NCBI GenBank assembly: GCA_958510825.1
Contig: OY294045.1
Location: 5,569,916-5,633,915, forward strand
Origin: Brachypterus glaber
Lineage: Eukaryota; Arthropoda; Insecta; Coleoptera; Kateretidae
Length of the DNA: 64,000 nt
Reading direction: 5' to 3'
Positions 42,795 to 54,559 of this stretch are shown in pieces. Position numbers and translations under genes: made by a program. Under the pieces are notes generated by a model that searched no databases, was not told the DNA's origin, and was given only the letters and a program-made list of their open reading frames with translations. How positions within the stretch are numbered: the stretch's first letter is position 1; every line of letters begins with the position of its first letter.

Positions 42795-43970
42795 CTTGAT
42801 TAAGGTACTATAGTATACTAGACTGATGAAAAAAAAATTACACAGTCGAGCGTGTAAACCTAAGTTGACACAAAACGTGTTTAAATGTATAAAATTTTGT
42901 AAGTTTAAGAAAAACGGTGTTAAAATTACACATTTTTACACAATTTGACAAGGAATTCAGGTCTACACGGTCAACAGTATTAAAAAAATTTCATTAGGGT
43001 ACGGTCATTTTAAATAAGTTTTACGTTCTTCTAGCATTAAAAAAAAATATTTGGGTTTATTAATGTTCACATTACAACACTAGTGTTTTTGAAGATATTG
43101 TGAAACCCGAATGCTTTTATTTTTTCATTTTAATAGTACTTTCTCATAAAAGAAGAAGAAGTAGAAGAAATCAATTTTTTTTGCTTAGAAAAGTCGAGAA
43201 AAATCAAAATAAGCAAAAAAATGTATGTCGGGCTGTCTGTCGGTCTGTCTGTCTGTCTGTCTGTCTGTCGGTCTGTCTGTCGGTCTGTCTGTCGGTCTGT
43301 CTGTCGGTCTGTCTGTCGGTCTGTCTGTCTGTCTGTCTGTCGGTCTGTCTGTCGGTCTGTCTGTCGGTCTGTCTGTCGGTCTGTCTGTCGGTCGTCTGTC
43401 TGTCTTTATCCACGATAAATATGCAGATGTATTTTTATATTATCTTGGACAAGTTCGTATTTGAGCAAAATATGCTGGGGGAAGTGTGGTAAAAGGGGGG
43501 TTAAATTTTTGTTTTCCTCGTATTTTTTTTATCATTTACAATAGAAAAAAAAATACAAACCACAAAAAATGTAAAATAAAACTACATAAAAAATGTTATT
43601 ATCATTTTTTTTCCGGTTTATAGACATAACTTTCTTATTATCTATAATAGAAGCAAAATTTAAAAACCACATAAATGGTAAAATAAAATTACATAAAAAA
43701 TGTAATTGTCAATTTTATTTAAAAACTGCTGCTATTTTACCATGTGGGTTAACATATTATTTCAAAACACGGTCTATATCTTACCTAACTCATTAGCGTA
43801 TTACGTAAATAACTATTACTTAATAATAGGTAAAAATTTATTTATAATTTGCATTTGTTTTTAAGAAAATTTTGCTAAACTTTGGTCAAAACAAGATTTT
43901 TTCATTTCAGTACAATATATTGTGTCATTGTTTATGTTAGAAATTAAAATTATTTATTATAATAATTAAT
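42795..43970. other. AT-rich spacer around a tetranucleotide array
   Basis: Apart from the 43220-43415 array nothing is recognised. ORFs across the array are repeat artefacts. Confidence 0.4.
43220..43415 (+). repeat. (CTGT)n/(CGGT) microsatellite with 12-bp higher-order period
   Basis: CTGTCTGTCGGT is the dominant 12-bp unit over almost 200 bp, with two stretches of plain CTGT. A (GAA)n-like run lies at about 43149-43168 upstream. Related short CTGT runs occur in R5 copies and, inverted, at about 44825-44860. Confidence 0.9.
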
Positions 43971-44366
43971 GAGATTGAGTCTGTTCAACGTAAAGTATTA
44001 CGATTTTGTGCTAATAAACTAAATATTCCAATTTATGACCATAATTTATCTCATGTATACGAAGCATTGAATATTGAATTACTTTGTCATAGAAGACGTA
44101 AATCAGATTTATGTTTGTTATTTAAACTTATTAATAATTTACTTATTTGTCCAGAAATGTTGCATAAAATTCAGTTCCTTATACCTACAAGAAATCTTAG
44201 ACGAAGTTCTCCAACGTTTAATATACCCTTTCATAGAACTAACTACGGGTCTCATACGCCTTTGGATAGAGCTATGTTGTTGGCTAATAACAATAATAAT
44301 TATTTGAATTTTTTTAATTTGTCTTTAAAATCTTTTAAAACTTCTCTAAATAACCTTAATTTTTGA
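43971..44366 (+). pseudogene. LINE ORF2 C-terminal fragment
   Basis: One open frame starting EIESVQRKVLRFCANKLN (the motif after the RT thumb), continuing LCHRRRKSDLCLLFKLINNL and ending FNLSLKSFKTSLNNLNF then TGA. It represents the last 130 or so residues of a Jockey/CR1-like ORF2. The RT active site is absent (5' truncation). The 3' UTR to 44475 has TGTATTGGGGTTTTCCCGTT and an (AATA)n tail, the same family as 19720-20755. Confidence 0.8.
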
Positions 44367-44475
44367 TATTATTTTTGTATCACAAGTTTTATATGTATGC
44401 ATTTATAATTATACTATATTTTGTACTTCTTATGTATTGGGGTTTTCCCGTTAATAAATAAATAAATAAATAAAT

Positions 44476-44979
44476 CAATTATAATTTATCAATAAATAAT
44501 AAATTAAAATTCTTGATTAGGAAAATAAAATAAATAACAACTTAAATAAAAATACTGCTGCTAACAAAAAAAATATTTTCCCCTATTAAAATCAAAAACG
44601 AAAAAAAATATTAAAATATCAAAAAAAAAAATCAATTTTTCAAAAAAACAAGAAATTAATTGATTTGTTTTTATTAATGGTTTTACCCCATTTCACCCCC
44701 GTACCCCAATCCGATTTTTACAGAAAACAGTCCCAGCCAAGACCTTTGGATAATCAACCTATTGTCCAAATTTGAGTCTTTAGCCCGAAACGTATTTAAG
44801 TTATCGTGGTCATAAATTTCCCGGACACACAGACCGACAGACAGACCGACAAACAGATATTTTTTTTTGACGGAAATCATATCCAAACGTCCAGAAACGT
44901 ATAAATTTTTTTCGAAATTTCTTTGGGTTTTCTTATACATTGTGTTATGCAATAAAAAGCTTTGTTTCTGCCAAACTTG
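44476..44979. other. AT-rich spacer with a short inverted CTGT run
   Basis: GACCGACAGACAGACCGACA near 44832 and the text around it recall R5. No gene. Confidence 0.4.
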
Positions 44980-45115
44980 GATCCCCTGCAAAAAAAATTG
45001 GCGCCCCTGCAAAAAAAATTGGCGCCCAAAAGTAGGTGACTTAAAAAATACCAGGGGGGCTCAGCGAAAACGCCGGGGGGCTCAAACCAAGGCCGGGGGG
45101 GCTTATCAAGTATTA
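44980..45115 (-). repeat. Fragment of the 48476-type hAT MITE
   Basis: AAAAAAATTGGCGCCC occurs twice in tandem. Then TTAAAAAATACCAGGGGGGC, TCAGCGAAAACGCC and GGGGCTCAAACCAAGG match the 48.5-kb element in reverse. Termini missing. Confidence 0.6.
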
Positions 45116-46325
45116 TTTCTAAATTTTATATGGACCGCATTCATAATAAAATTCTATGGATTTCTTTGGTTTTCCTGCTGAAAACTATCAATATTATCGA
45201 AACATAGAATTTTGTACCTTTTCATCGACCCACTACTTTAGGCTCTAGAGGGAAAAATCAAACATGCATACATACATTACATACATACAAACATGTTTAA
45301 AACATAACCGTCCTTTCGGGTAAAAAAAAAATAAATTTTTCTTTTACCCTTTACTTTATTTCTTATTTTATTGAAATAATATTATTCCTTTTAACTTTGG
45401 TTTTTATGAAATCTGAGATATCGTAAACTCAGGCTACATGCGAAGTGGTTAAGTAACACTTTTAATTAACGATATAATTATATAACAAGAATAATAACAA
45501 TACAAAATCAGAACTGGTCCGATAATCTTTAAGCTTTACTTTCAGAAACAATTTTGAAGTTGCGTTCCACCCGTGGAACCGGCAACAAGAGTCTACGGCG
45601 CGATTGGCAAATCATTTAACGGTGTTTAGTCACAGCCAGACTGTGTTATGTTAAAATGTGATTGTTAAGAAAATATCTATACTGCGAAACCGTTCTACAT
45701 ATTTAAATTGATTTAAATTGAATATTTGATGTTTGTGATGTACTTTTGTGGGTTAACCACGTTTTTTTTGTGAGGTTATGTTGATAAGAAATTATATTTA
45801 GTTGAAACGATTGGAGAGACTCGCTTCAAGTCTCTAATACTTGTACCTGGTCAATAAGAACGAGAGTTCAAGACCATTAAGTCCTTTTGGGTCACTTTAA
45901 TTTAGTGTCCAAAAGGAAATTTTGAAGAAGAAGAAAGACAGAAACAATTTTAACCTCTAAATGCCTCGTATTGTTTTAAATTAAAAATCTATTTTATACT
46001 TTAAATTCATTAATGTTTGATCTAAAGGATTCTTTTCTATTATATAACATGTTACATAAAATATCGAAGAAATTGATTGGTAATACAAGAAAAAATATTT
46101 TACGACATATTGATCCCAATCATGTTTTTGTTCTTTGTTCGTAACAACAATATTTTGATAAATTCAAAGGTTATATTCCATAATAGGCGCTTTCACAATT
46201 TGTTTTTTTTTTGTTTACCCTGTTGTTTTAATATATGCATTTAGGGAAAACAGTGTTTCAGCAAAATTATAGCGATTAATCAATAGTTAACTAGTTAATA
46301 GTTAACTAGTTGCATCATTTCAATA
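45116..46325. other. Spacer with a (CATA)n run and small hairpins
   Basis: CATACATA repeats at about 45265-45290 and CCTTTCGGGTAAAAAA downstream look like a repeat tail. TCCTTTTGGGTCAC/GTGTCCAAAAGGA (about 45882-45921) and AGAGACT/AGTCTCT (about 45813-45833) are small hairpins. No gene. Confidence 0.4.
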
Positions 46326-47504
46326 TACAGGGTGTATTTGAAATAGTGTAGAAAATTTTAACAGGTGATTCTACATGATAAAATATGACAAAAAGTTCCT
46401 ATAAACATATGTCTAAAAATGCGTCATAAGGGAGCTACGCCCCTTTGAAATTGGTTAAAAAAATCGGTTTTTATTTAATAACTCAGGAACCCTTTGAGAT
46501 ATATTAACGAGGTTTTGCACGTGAATTAATCCTAATAAGGCCCATCTTTGTATTTCATTTTCACGTACTTATTTAAACCAGAGGTGTGCGAAACGGGAGG
46601 GCCTTATCAGTTTTTTGTCCCAAACTTTTTTCTGTGTAACTTTTTTGCAATTTTATTTTTAAAATATGATTTCTCAGGTCAAAATACATAAAAAAGGTAC
46701 TCTTGTTATAATACTGTAGGATTAACCGTTTTCGAGAAAAGTTCATTTGAAGGTGAAATTTCACGGTTCGAGGACGAAAAATTAAATACTAAAATGTCGA
46801 AAACCAACATTTTAATGATGCAATGTTATTCTACATCATAAACTAAGAAAAAAAGTTTCCATACATGTAGGTCGAAAAAACGCTTTTAAAGCTACTATAG
46901 CCCTTTAAAAATGGTGCATATTTAGGAGACCATAGCTCCATTAGGATTGATTTTTGGAAGTACCTGTATATGAGGTTTTTTTCTTAGTTTTTAATGTACA
47001 TTCGCTCTGCATCATTAAAATTTTGGTTTTCAACATTTTAGTATTTACTTTTTCGTCCTCAAACCGTGGAATTTCATCTTCAAATGAATTTTTCTCGAAA
47101 ACGGTTAATCCTACAGTATTACAACAAGAGTACCTTTTTATGTATTTTGACCTGAGGAATCATATTTCAAAAATAAAATTGCAAAAAAGTTACACAGAAA
47201 AAAGTTTTGGACAAAAAACCGTTAAGCCCCTCCCCGTTTCTCACATCCCTGGTTGAAATAAGTACATGAAAATAACACATAAAAACGGGCCTTGCTAGGA
47301 TTAGTTGACGTGCAAAACCTCGTTGATATATCTCAAAGGGTTCCTGAGTTATTAAATAAAAACCGATTTTCTTAGACACTTTCAAAGGGGCGTAGCTCCC
47401 TTATGACGCATTTTTAGACATATGTTTATAGGAACTTTTTGTCATATTTTATCATGTAGAATCACCTGTTAAAATTTCCTACGCTATTTCAAATACACCG
47501 TGTA
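46326..47504. mobile_element. Long palindromic element P1 (1,179 bp)
   Basis: Close relative of P2 (32204-33385) in size and module order. Termini TACAGGGTGTATTTGAAATA and TACACGGTGTATTTGAAATA (reverse complement), flanked by TA. The two arms are complementary over almost the full length. Non-coding. Confidence 0.85.
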
Positions 47505-47536
47505 TAACCAATTTTTTTCACTTCTAGCTTTAAAAC

Positions 47537-48066
47537 CAAAGAACCTTTACCTCAAGAATGAACGATGAAATCTACCGTATGCTTTGTTTGAAGCGTGAAC
47601 CAACTACGGTTAGGGGCTGGTGGGAAGTGACTATTGTTTACACTTGGTACGCGTAAAGAGAGAGAAAGAATGTGTAAACTCACAGTCTAATGTTTTAAAC
47701 TTTGTCAAGCAATACAGTGTTGCCGGTTGCAACACCTGCTTTAGATATTTTATTGTAAATTTTAAGAAATATTAGTTTATTCGAGTTTTATATGAACTAG
47801 TAGTTTAATTTTAATAAATTTAATTATATTACATTATCAAACATACTAGTATAGTAGTTTTTTAAAATTTTAATGTAGGTATAAAGATTTATCATAATGA
47901 AGTGAAAATTAAGCAACATCGCTCTGGTCACCAGAAGGTCAAAACTAGCGATACTTATGTTTACACCAGAAGCAGTATCGCGTACGTTTATGTAAACAAA
48001 CAAACAAAAAGATGACACCTTCATAAACATTGGTCTAAAATAACTTCTTGAGGTAAAAGTTCTTTG
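47537..48066 (+). mobile_element. hAT-type MITE, copy 2 (530 bp)
   Basis: Same family and orientation as 38658-39205. Perfect 8-bp duplication TTTAAAAC (47529-47536, 48067-48074), different from that of copy 1, which proves independent transposition. Confidence 0.87.
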
Positions 48067-48091
48067 TTTAAAACGTACCATTATTATATTA

Positions 48092-48400
48092 TTCACAGCG
48101 CCCGCGCTAGAATGGTATTATACGGTAGTTTCAAATTTTCAAAAAAAAATCAAAAATCGTCCTAGACAAAAAACTCTCGGATATAAATTTGTTTCATGAA
48201 AAAATAAGCAACTTTTTTTTCAAATGTCCGTCTGTCCGTCTGTCTTTCCGATGTCACGATTTTTGTAGACACGATAACTCAAGAACGAATAAACCGATCG
48301 TATTGAAATTTTTAGAATGAGGGGAAGATCCCTATTGTTCTTAAAAGTAATCCCTACAAAAATAAAAAAGTTATAGGGGGTTAAACATTTAAAAAAATCG
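48092..48400 (+). repeat. Repeat R5, copy 2
   Basis: See 21950-22275. Shares the GTATTATACGGTAGTTTC start, TCCGTCTGTC run and GACACGATAACTC. Begins 18 bp after the hAT MITE duplication. Confidence 0.65.
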
Positions 48401-48475
48401 AAAAAAGCTGAAAAAAAAACGACAAATTAACTGTCTTCAGCTGAAGCAATAATCATTATTTTTTTCCTAGTAGAA

Positions 48476-48776
48476 CAGAGCCGTAACCAGGGGGTCAGGG
48501 GGGGCTAAGCCCCCCTGCCCTTGGTTTGAGCCCCCCTTGGCGTTTTCGCTGAGCCTCCCTGGTATTTTTTAAGTCACCTAGGTTTGGGCGCCAACCAATT
48601 TTTTTGCTAAGTTTGGTAGAAACCGCCATGAACAAAGCTTTTTTTCTTGAAGGTGATTTCTGGGGCAAAGCTTTTTTTCATAAAGGTATTTTTTGGGGCG
48701 CCAATTTTTTTTGTAGCTGCGCCAAATTTTTTTGAGGGTGCTGAGCCCCCCTCGATTTGTTCTGGTTACGGCCCTG
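48476..48776. mobile_element. hAT-type MITE (301 bp)
   Basis: Termini CAGAGCCGTAACCAG and CAGGGCCGTAACCAG (reverse complement). Perfect 8-bp duplication TAGTAGAA (48468-48475, 48777-48784). GC-rich ends (AGCCCCCCTG, GCTGAGCCCCCCTCG) differ from the AT-rich surroundings. A partial relative lies at 44980-45115. CAGNG ends plus 8-bp duplications are classic hAT. Confidence 0.9.
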
Positions 48777-48869
48777 TAGTAGAATAATAATTATTAAACT
48801 ATAATTTTATATACAACTGATAACTGTCAATTGATAATCTTTGAATTGCAACTACATTGCTTAATTAAA

Positions 48870-49001
48870 AGGGTAACAAATATTAAATATTTAGGCCTCT
48901 TTGTTGACCAACATTTAAAATGGAAACACCACAGTGATTTTAATAATAAAATTAAAGAAAAAAAACGAAAATTAGGAATATGGTCTTTAATTGCACCGTA
49001 A
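48870..49001 (+). pseudogene. LINE RT thumb fragment
   Basis: Short frame VTNIKYLGLFVDQHLKWKHH then a lysine-rich helix and stop. It matches the KYLG-x-x-x-D-x-x-LKW-x-x-H thumb motif of LINE reverse transcriptases. The clade cannot be told from 40 residues. Both ends are lost, so it is a relic. Confidence 0.65.
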
Positions 49002-49186
49002 AACTTAAAGGTAAAACATTTTTTTACTGTTTTGTAGTAAATTTAAACGATGATGATGTAATATTTTAAAATCAAGTTTCAACATTCTACGATTTCTTTT
49101 AAAAATTCTGGTCTAGATGGCTGGTAAATATATTGCAAGAAATATTTTTTAGAGTGTGGGTATACATAATAGTAATTATATAGCAA

Positions 49187-49281
49187 GGTAGAGAAGGCAT
49201 TTTTTATAGCCGAGCGTATTAAATCCCGAGCTGCGTAGCAGCAAGGGATAAGAGTGCGAGGCTATAATAGTCTTCTCTACC
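49187..49281. repeat. Hairpin element H7 with GC-rich tip
   Basis: Arms 49187-49227 and 49245-49281 share GGTAGAGAAG, TATAGCC and ATCCC. The tip GCTGCGTAGCAGC has a perfect 5-bp stem. TTTTTTCACTACTAGC (49299) is inverted at about 49725-49745, so H7 may border a larger foldback. Confidence 0.75.
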
Positions 49282-49770
49282 GTAGTTTACATATTGGTTT
49301 TTTCACTACTAGCACTATTTAGCTATTTTTATTCAAATAATAAAATAAATTATTAACAGAAATTATATTTCTTGAAATTTTCATAAAAATCAAGTAGCCT
49401 TGATCAATGACATTTGCTCAAATAAATACTTTGAACTGACGTTTAACAATTTAGTTTTTTTTTATTTTTTTTTTCATAATATTTAGCTAATTATTGATTG
49501 TATTAATTGGTAATAATTATAATTAATTATATTTAATGAATAAAAAGTTATTTAAAGCTATTTTCTTGGGTTTAATTAGTAAAAATTGCACAAACAAACA
49601 TCTAAAGTGACAGAAATCAATTGTTTATAAAATTTACTCCTACTATGAGAGAAAAAATTATTGATATAGGTGAAGAAAATTGATTTCACAGTCTGAAAAC
49701 ATGATAAATAATGGAATGTTCTAAAGCTAGTAGTGAAAAAATAAATACTAGTAATAGTGAATAGATTATA
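49282..49770. other. Region between H7 and P5, bounded by inverted GCTAGTAGTGAAAAAA
   Basis: The inverted motif at 49299 and 49728 brackets about 430 bp of AT-rich sequence, possibly a MITE. No ORF. Confidence 0.4.
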
Positions 49771-50477
49771 CAGAGCGGTCCAAAAGTCACCCCCCCCCCT
49801 CTTAACTTTTGAACGAGTTTAGATATCGACAAATTTAGAACTCTTAAATAAGACAACTTAAACTATCTTTAAGCGTATATTTGATACTTTTAGCTCTTAA
49901 ATGGTGGGCAGGGGGGCATGGAGCGACATTTTTTTAAATAGAAAGGGGGGTCATGTGATACATCATTTTAAAGTTTATAAAATTCTCCATTTAACTGTAT
50001 ATTTTTTATTTTTTTTAAACATGTTTTTTGGGTTTAAAATAGGGTTGAAAATGGGTATTTTTGTCAAAATTTCTCTAAAAAATCCTAACGAATTTTTAAA
50101 AATGCCTAATTTCATAATGAAAAAAAGTAAATTATACTTTTCAACTAATTTTAGTTGACATAAATAAAAATTAACAAAAAAAAAAACTTAAAAATTTATT
50201 TTTTTAGGACAAAAAACTGAAAAATCAAAACCTTAAAAAACCTGTTTAAAAAAATTAAAAATGTATCGTTATATAGAGAATTTTAAAGGCTTTAAAATGA
50301 TGTATCCATTTAAAAATAATTCCCCCATGCCCCCCGGCCCATATTTAAGAGATAAAAGTATTAAATATATGCTTAAAGATAGTTTAAGTTGTCTTATTTA
50401 AAAGTTCTAAATTTGAAATCGATATCTCAACTCGTTCAAAAGTTAAGAGGGGGTGGGGTGACTTTTGGACCGCACTG
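49771..50477. mobile_element. Palindromic CAG...CTG element P5 (707 bp)
   Basis: Flanked by TA. Termini CAGAGCGGTCCAAAAGTCAC and CAGTGCGGTCCAAAAGTCAC (reverse complement), continuing with C-runs, TCTTAACTTTTGAACGAGTT and an inner ATGATGTATC block. The arms are alike over most of the length. Confidence 0.82.
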
Positions 50478-50814
50478 TATTTTTTAAATGAACCTCTTCA
50501 AGTACAAGTACAAGAATGTTTTTTTCAATAACACTAACATTAACAAGTAAATGAAGATTTTGCATAAAACGTTATAGAGGTATTTTATCAAACAGTAATA
50601 GTAATATAAAATTTATGGGCAATACCGTACATACCAAAGATTAGTTTCTTATCGTCCTCGCGTACTGGAACATACCTGCAAAGAAAACATAAAATTTAAT
50701 AATTTCATCGAGCAGCAACATTTTTATATTTCTTGCAAACTAAATATTTTCGAGAAAAGTAAAATGACTTTTCTGGATGAATGAAGAACTTTTTTAGCCG
50801 GTCATATTCGAAAG

Positions 50815-51340
50815 TATACCGGGTGTACCAACTCTATTTACCCACTGATTTTCTCTAAATCTTAAAGAGATAATCAAATTCTGCGAAAAACATCTTAAAC
50901 TATCTTTTAGCATATATTTGATATTTTCAGCTCTTAAAATGTGCATAGGGCACATTTTTTTTAAATGTAAAGGGGGTCGTGTGATACATCATTTTAAAGC
51001 TTATTAAATTCTCCATTTAAATGTATATTTTTTAATTTTTTTTGGCTTTAAAATAGTGTTGAAAATGGGTATTTTTGTCAAAATTACTCAAAAAAATCAA
51101 ACAATTTTTTAAAAGTTACTAATTTCATGATGAAAAAACGTAAATTATACTTTTAAACTAATTTTAATTGACATAAATAAAAATTTACAAAAAAAGAACT
51201 TAAAAAATCGCATCTTTTAGCACAGAAGATTGAAGAATCAAAACCTTAAAAAAATGTTTAAAAAAATTAAAAATATAGAGTCCAATAGAGAATTTTATTT
51301 GCTTTAAAATGATGTATCACATGACCCTCCTCCTTCTAAA
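50815..51340 (+). repeat. Decayed relative of P5 (one end)
   Basis: CCGGGTGTACCAACTC start, then AAACTATCTTT, TGATACATCATTTTAAAGC and AAATGGGTATTTTTGTCAAA blocks shared with P5. The right terminus is lost. Confidence 0.5.
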
Positions 51341-51745
51341 AAACATAAGGATTAGGAACATAAGTCCGGAAATGAACCCTCAGAGAGTTACGATCTTTTA
51401 AAATTATTTTTTTTTTTTGATTTTTTGTGGAAAATATACATAAATAACGACAAAGTGTAACACTGTAGGAGCAACCGCTTAGTTTAAATGAAGAATCGCC
51501 ATGCAGCATTAAAATTTTATTGGTGCTTTTTTGTTCCTCATTCAATATGTCCATCTTCGAAGGACCGTAGCTCTCTTAGGGCTTATTTCCATATGAGGAG
51601 CATTATTTTAAAAGTTAACAAATCCAATATACGTATTAAGGATTTGTTAAGTTTTGAAATAATGCCCCTCATATGTTCGTTTGATGATTTTTCATGTTTT
51701 GTGATATAGAATCATCCCCTTTATTTTTCTTCAAACACCGTGTTC
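51341..51745 (+). repeat. P3-like internal palindrome fragment
   Basis: AAGTCCGGAAATGAACCCTC, AGCATTAAAATTTTATTGG and CTTCGAAGGACCGTAGC match the inner modules of P3 (20030-20150) in both orientations. Ends not preserved. Confidence 0.5.
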
Positions 51746-51776
51746 CTATATAGGTACCTTTTTCAAACCGACAAAA

Positions 51777-52264
51777 GGGAACGTTCAAATATTACGTTAC
51801 GCTCCTAGGGGGGGGGTCATTTTGGAGTGTTACGTCCATGTTAATGGTACACTGTAAATGCAAATATGGTAATTTTACAGCAAATAAAGTAGGTCATATG
51901 TTGCCAGCAAAGAAAGTGGTAAATGTAAATCAGTACTGTAAATTCACAGTTAGCTGTAAAAATGTGAATTTTTATTTTCGTAATTTTACTGCTATTATTA
52001 TGGTAATTTTCGGGACTGTCTGTAAAAGTGCTGGGTTTTTGGACCACATGCATGGATTTTAATACAAAATTATTGTACCGACAGGAAAAGAGCTGAGATT
52101 TTACTAAACCCAGTAATATTGAGGTTAATTTAATAAATATTGTAAATTCACATTCTGACATTGTAAATTTGCTTTAATTATTACAGTTAAAACTACTGTA
52201 AGATTGACGGACAAATTTAGAGTGTATGATCAAAATTTGCGTTATGTAATACTTGAACGTTCCC
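51777..52264. mobile_element. Repeat R4, copy 3, interrupted by MITE R6
   Basis: Termini GGGAACGTTCAAATATTACG and GGGAACGTTCAAGTATTACA (reverse complement). Compared with 37460-37604, about 30 bp around the C-run are missing exactly where R6 (51850-52224) sits. Confidence 0.65.
51850..52224 (+). mobile_element. TA-flanked MITE R6, copy 2 (375 bp)
   Basis: Inserted in R4 copy 3. TA at 51848-51849 and 52225-52226. Termini CACTGTAAATG and CACTCTAAATTTG (reverse complement). See copy 1 at 38128-38491. Confidence 0.75.
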
Positions 52265-54559
52265 AAAGGGTAAAGCGTGGGATACTCAATGTTATGGTGG
52301 TTAAACCAATTTTCTTCCCGAATAAAACCTATTAAATCCTTACTTTTTCAACGTAGGTACCCAAAGAAATGTATATTATACTTTTCATTTCATCAAAATG
52401 CATCTTTGATCAACTGTGTTGATTCATTTGTAATACCATGACTTCTGTATAAATATACGTACAAGAGTTATTAAACATAACAATATATCTACTATTTATC
52501 TATAAATACGTGAACGTGGGAAAACTTAAATGTATTTTAATTAATGTAATCATAGTAGCTTATGCAAAATCGTATATATTAGCCATATCATAATATTCTT
52601 TGTCATTTGTGCCAACTATGTCTAATTTACATAAAATAATACCACTTTATCTATATCTAGAGTAATAGCATAACTAATGATGCGTTATAGCTAGTTTGTC
52701 ATTAAAATATCTACAGATATATCTGAAATTAATTTTTCCTCTATGAAAATGAAATTTATCACACTCTTTTGTTTTTTAGAAAATGCCTTATATCACACTA
52801 GTTTGATATATTCATATCACCCTAGTTTGATATTTATGTATGGAGAGTTGCCTAATTTTATTTAGATATTTACCTCGTAGAATCTATTCACCTTGTTGTA
52901 TAAGCCATTTTCCACTTTTCACCACAGCCTTTTTTGATATATTTTATGTTTTTTAATCCAAATATTTCTGTTTTTCATGTCAAAAATAGAAACTATAGTT
53001 ATAACGTTACTATTTTGACCATTACTGTCTAGATTTTATAAAAATTACTTAATTTTGAAAAAGCTACCTTTCTTTTTATAAAAAAACATCAAAATACACA
53101 CTATTTTTCTTATGAAATGTAAAATATTACTGTCTCATATGGCAACATAACCATAGAAATCTAAACTGTCAAGTTTGCCTTCATTTAGGACAAGCATATA
53201 GGCAACCCATTAAACAGCTATGTAATATAATAATACATATATTGTAATAAATATAAAAGCAAGATAACTAAACGTAAATGAAAATCATATTTCCTGTTTG
53301 ATATACATATATAAAATTGTGTGCTATTTATTATTATTTTGTGCTTTGCTTTTCTTAAAAATTAATAAAAATTGTAAAATTTTAAAATAAGAAACTTCAT
53401 ATTTTTTCGGGATCGTTGGAAAAATAGTGTACATAACTCGATGGAATGTGTATTTCATACACTTTCCCTACTAGTTATGTAATATACTATACTTTATATC
53501 TCAGATATAAATTAATAATTGTTACACAGGCCGGCCATCCAGGTCGGTCTGACGTATTTTGTTGTATTGAATTTAAATGGGACTTTTTCCCGGGCGCAAA
53601 AAAAATCATGAGACTTGAATATTTATAAACCTTATAGTGTATGTAAAATTTTTTTGAAAATGTTTGCGGTCTTGTTTAAAAAATTAAATTTAAGTGGCAC
53701 ATTTTACAATATCTTACACTTAATTTTTTTGTATTTTTTAAATTTTAATATAGTACAAATATGGGGTATTTAATCATAGAAAGGTTTATTTCCATGTCCG
53801 GACGCGTCAGGTAAAAAAAATTAAATTTTTGGAAAATATTCGGATTTGATTTCTTTTGTATATTTTTAGCGTTAAAACAATGAAATAAACCTAAACAATA
53901 GAAAACTCTTAAAAAATTCAATTTTTTCAATTTTATTAAATGGCGTTATTTTAGTTTTTTTAACAGGCTAATTTGAGTTTGAAACAAAAAACTTTTTCGG
54001 TCAATTATTTAATTTTCTATACTGAATTTGAATCTGAATAAAAAATACCCCCATTCCATTTAAAAAAATTAAGTTAAGCCTTCTCCCGCCTAAAAAAAAC
54101 ATCTTAATTTAATTTCGCCATTTTGTTATACATTTGTAAATGTTTTTTATTGTACACTTAAAGAAAAATGTAAAGGTTTTTCTTCTAGTGTATCAAAATC
54201 CTTTGAACTCATGGCCAGTACACCATGTAGAAAAATATTTATTTGTCGTTCTGTGTTATTAATTTATAACAGATATAAAGTAAATTAATTAAAATATTAT
54301 GAATATTTAATTTTTTTAAATAAATAATTAAAATATAATTATTCTCAATGAAATATTGGGGAAGTAATAAATTTTAATCTATAAAATCTGCGCAGAAAAG
54401 TGGAGGCTAATATATTATCATTATGAATCTCCTTTTTTAATTAATTAACTTTTAAATATTTTCTTGATTTTTATTAATAAGCCTATTCTGAACTAATAGT
54501 AAAATACAAAAAAAAATACTAAGCAAAAATGTTTCATGGTACTTCAATAAAATTATCGT
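52265..54559. other. Longest unassigned stretch; a short tandem repeat at about 52789-52836
   Basis: ATATCACACTAGTTTGATAT is repeated once with small changes. No convincing ORF or element was seen. Several 60-residue ORFs lack homology. Confidence 0.4.

Noticed and set aside
42795..42812. Continuation of the sequence at 42010 (CTTGATTAAGG occurs in both) as evidence of a duplication across the gap
   Set aside because: The shared 11 bases are too short and the flanks differ at once.
43220..43415. CRISPR-like array
   Set aside because: The units are 4 or 12 bp without unique spacers, in a eukaryotic context.
43100..43492. Cysteine/serine-valine repeat protein
   Set aside because: All frames across the CTGT array are open because the array lacks stop codons. 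This is repeat translation, not a gene.
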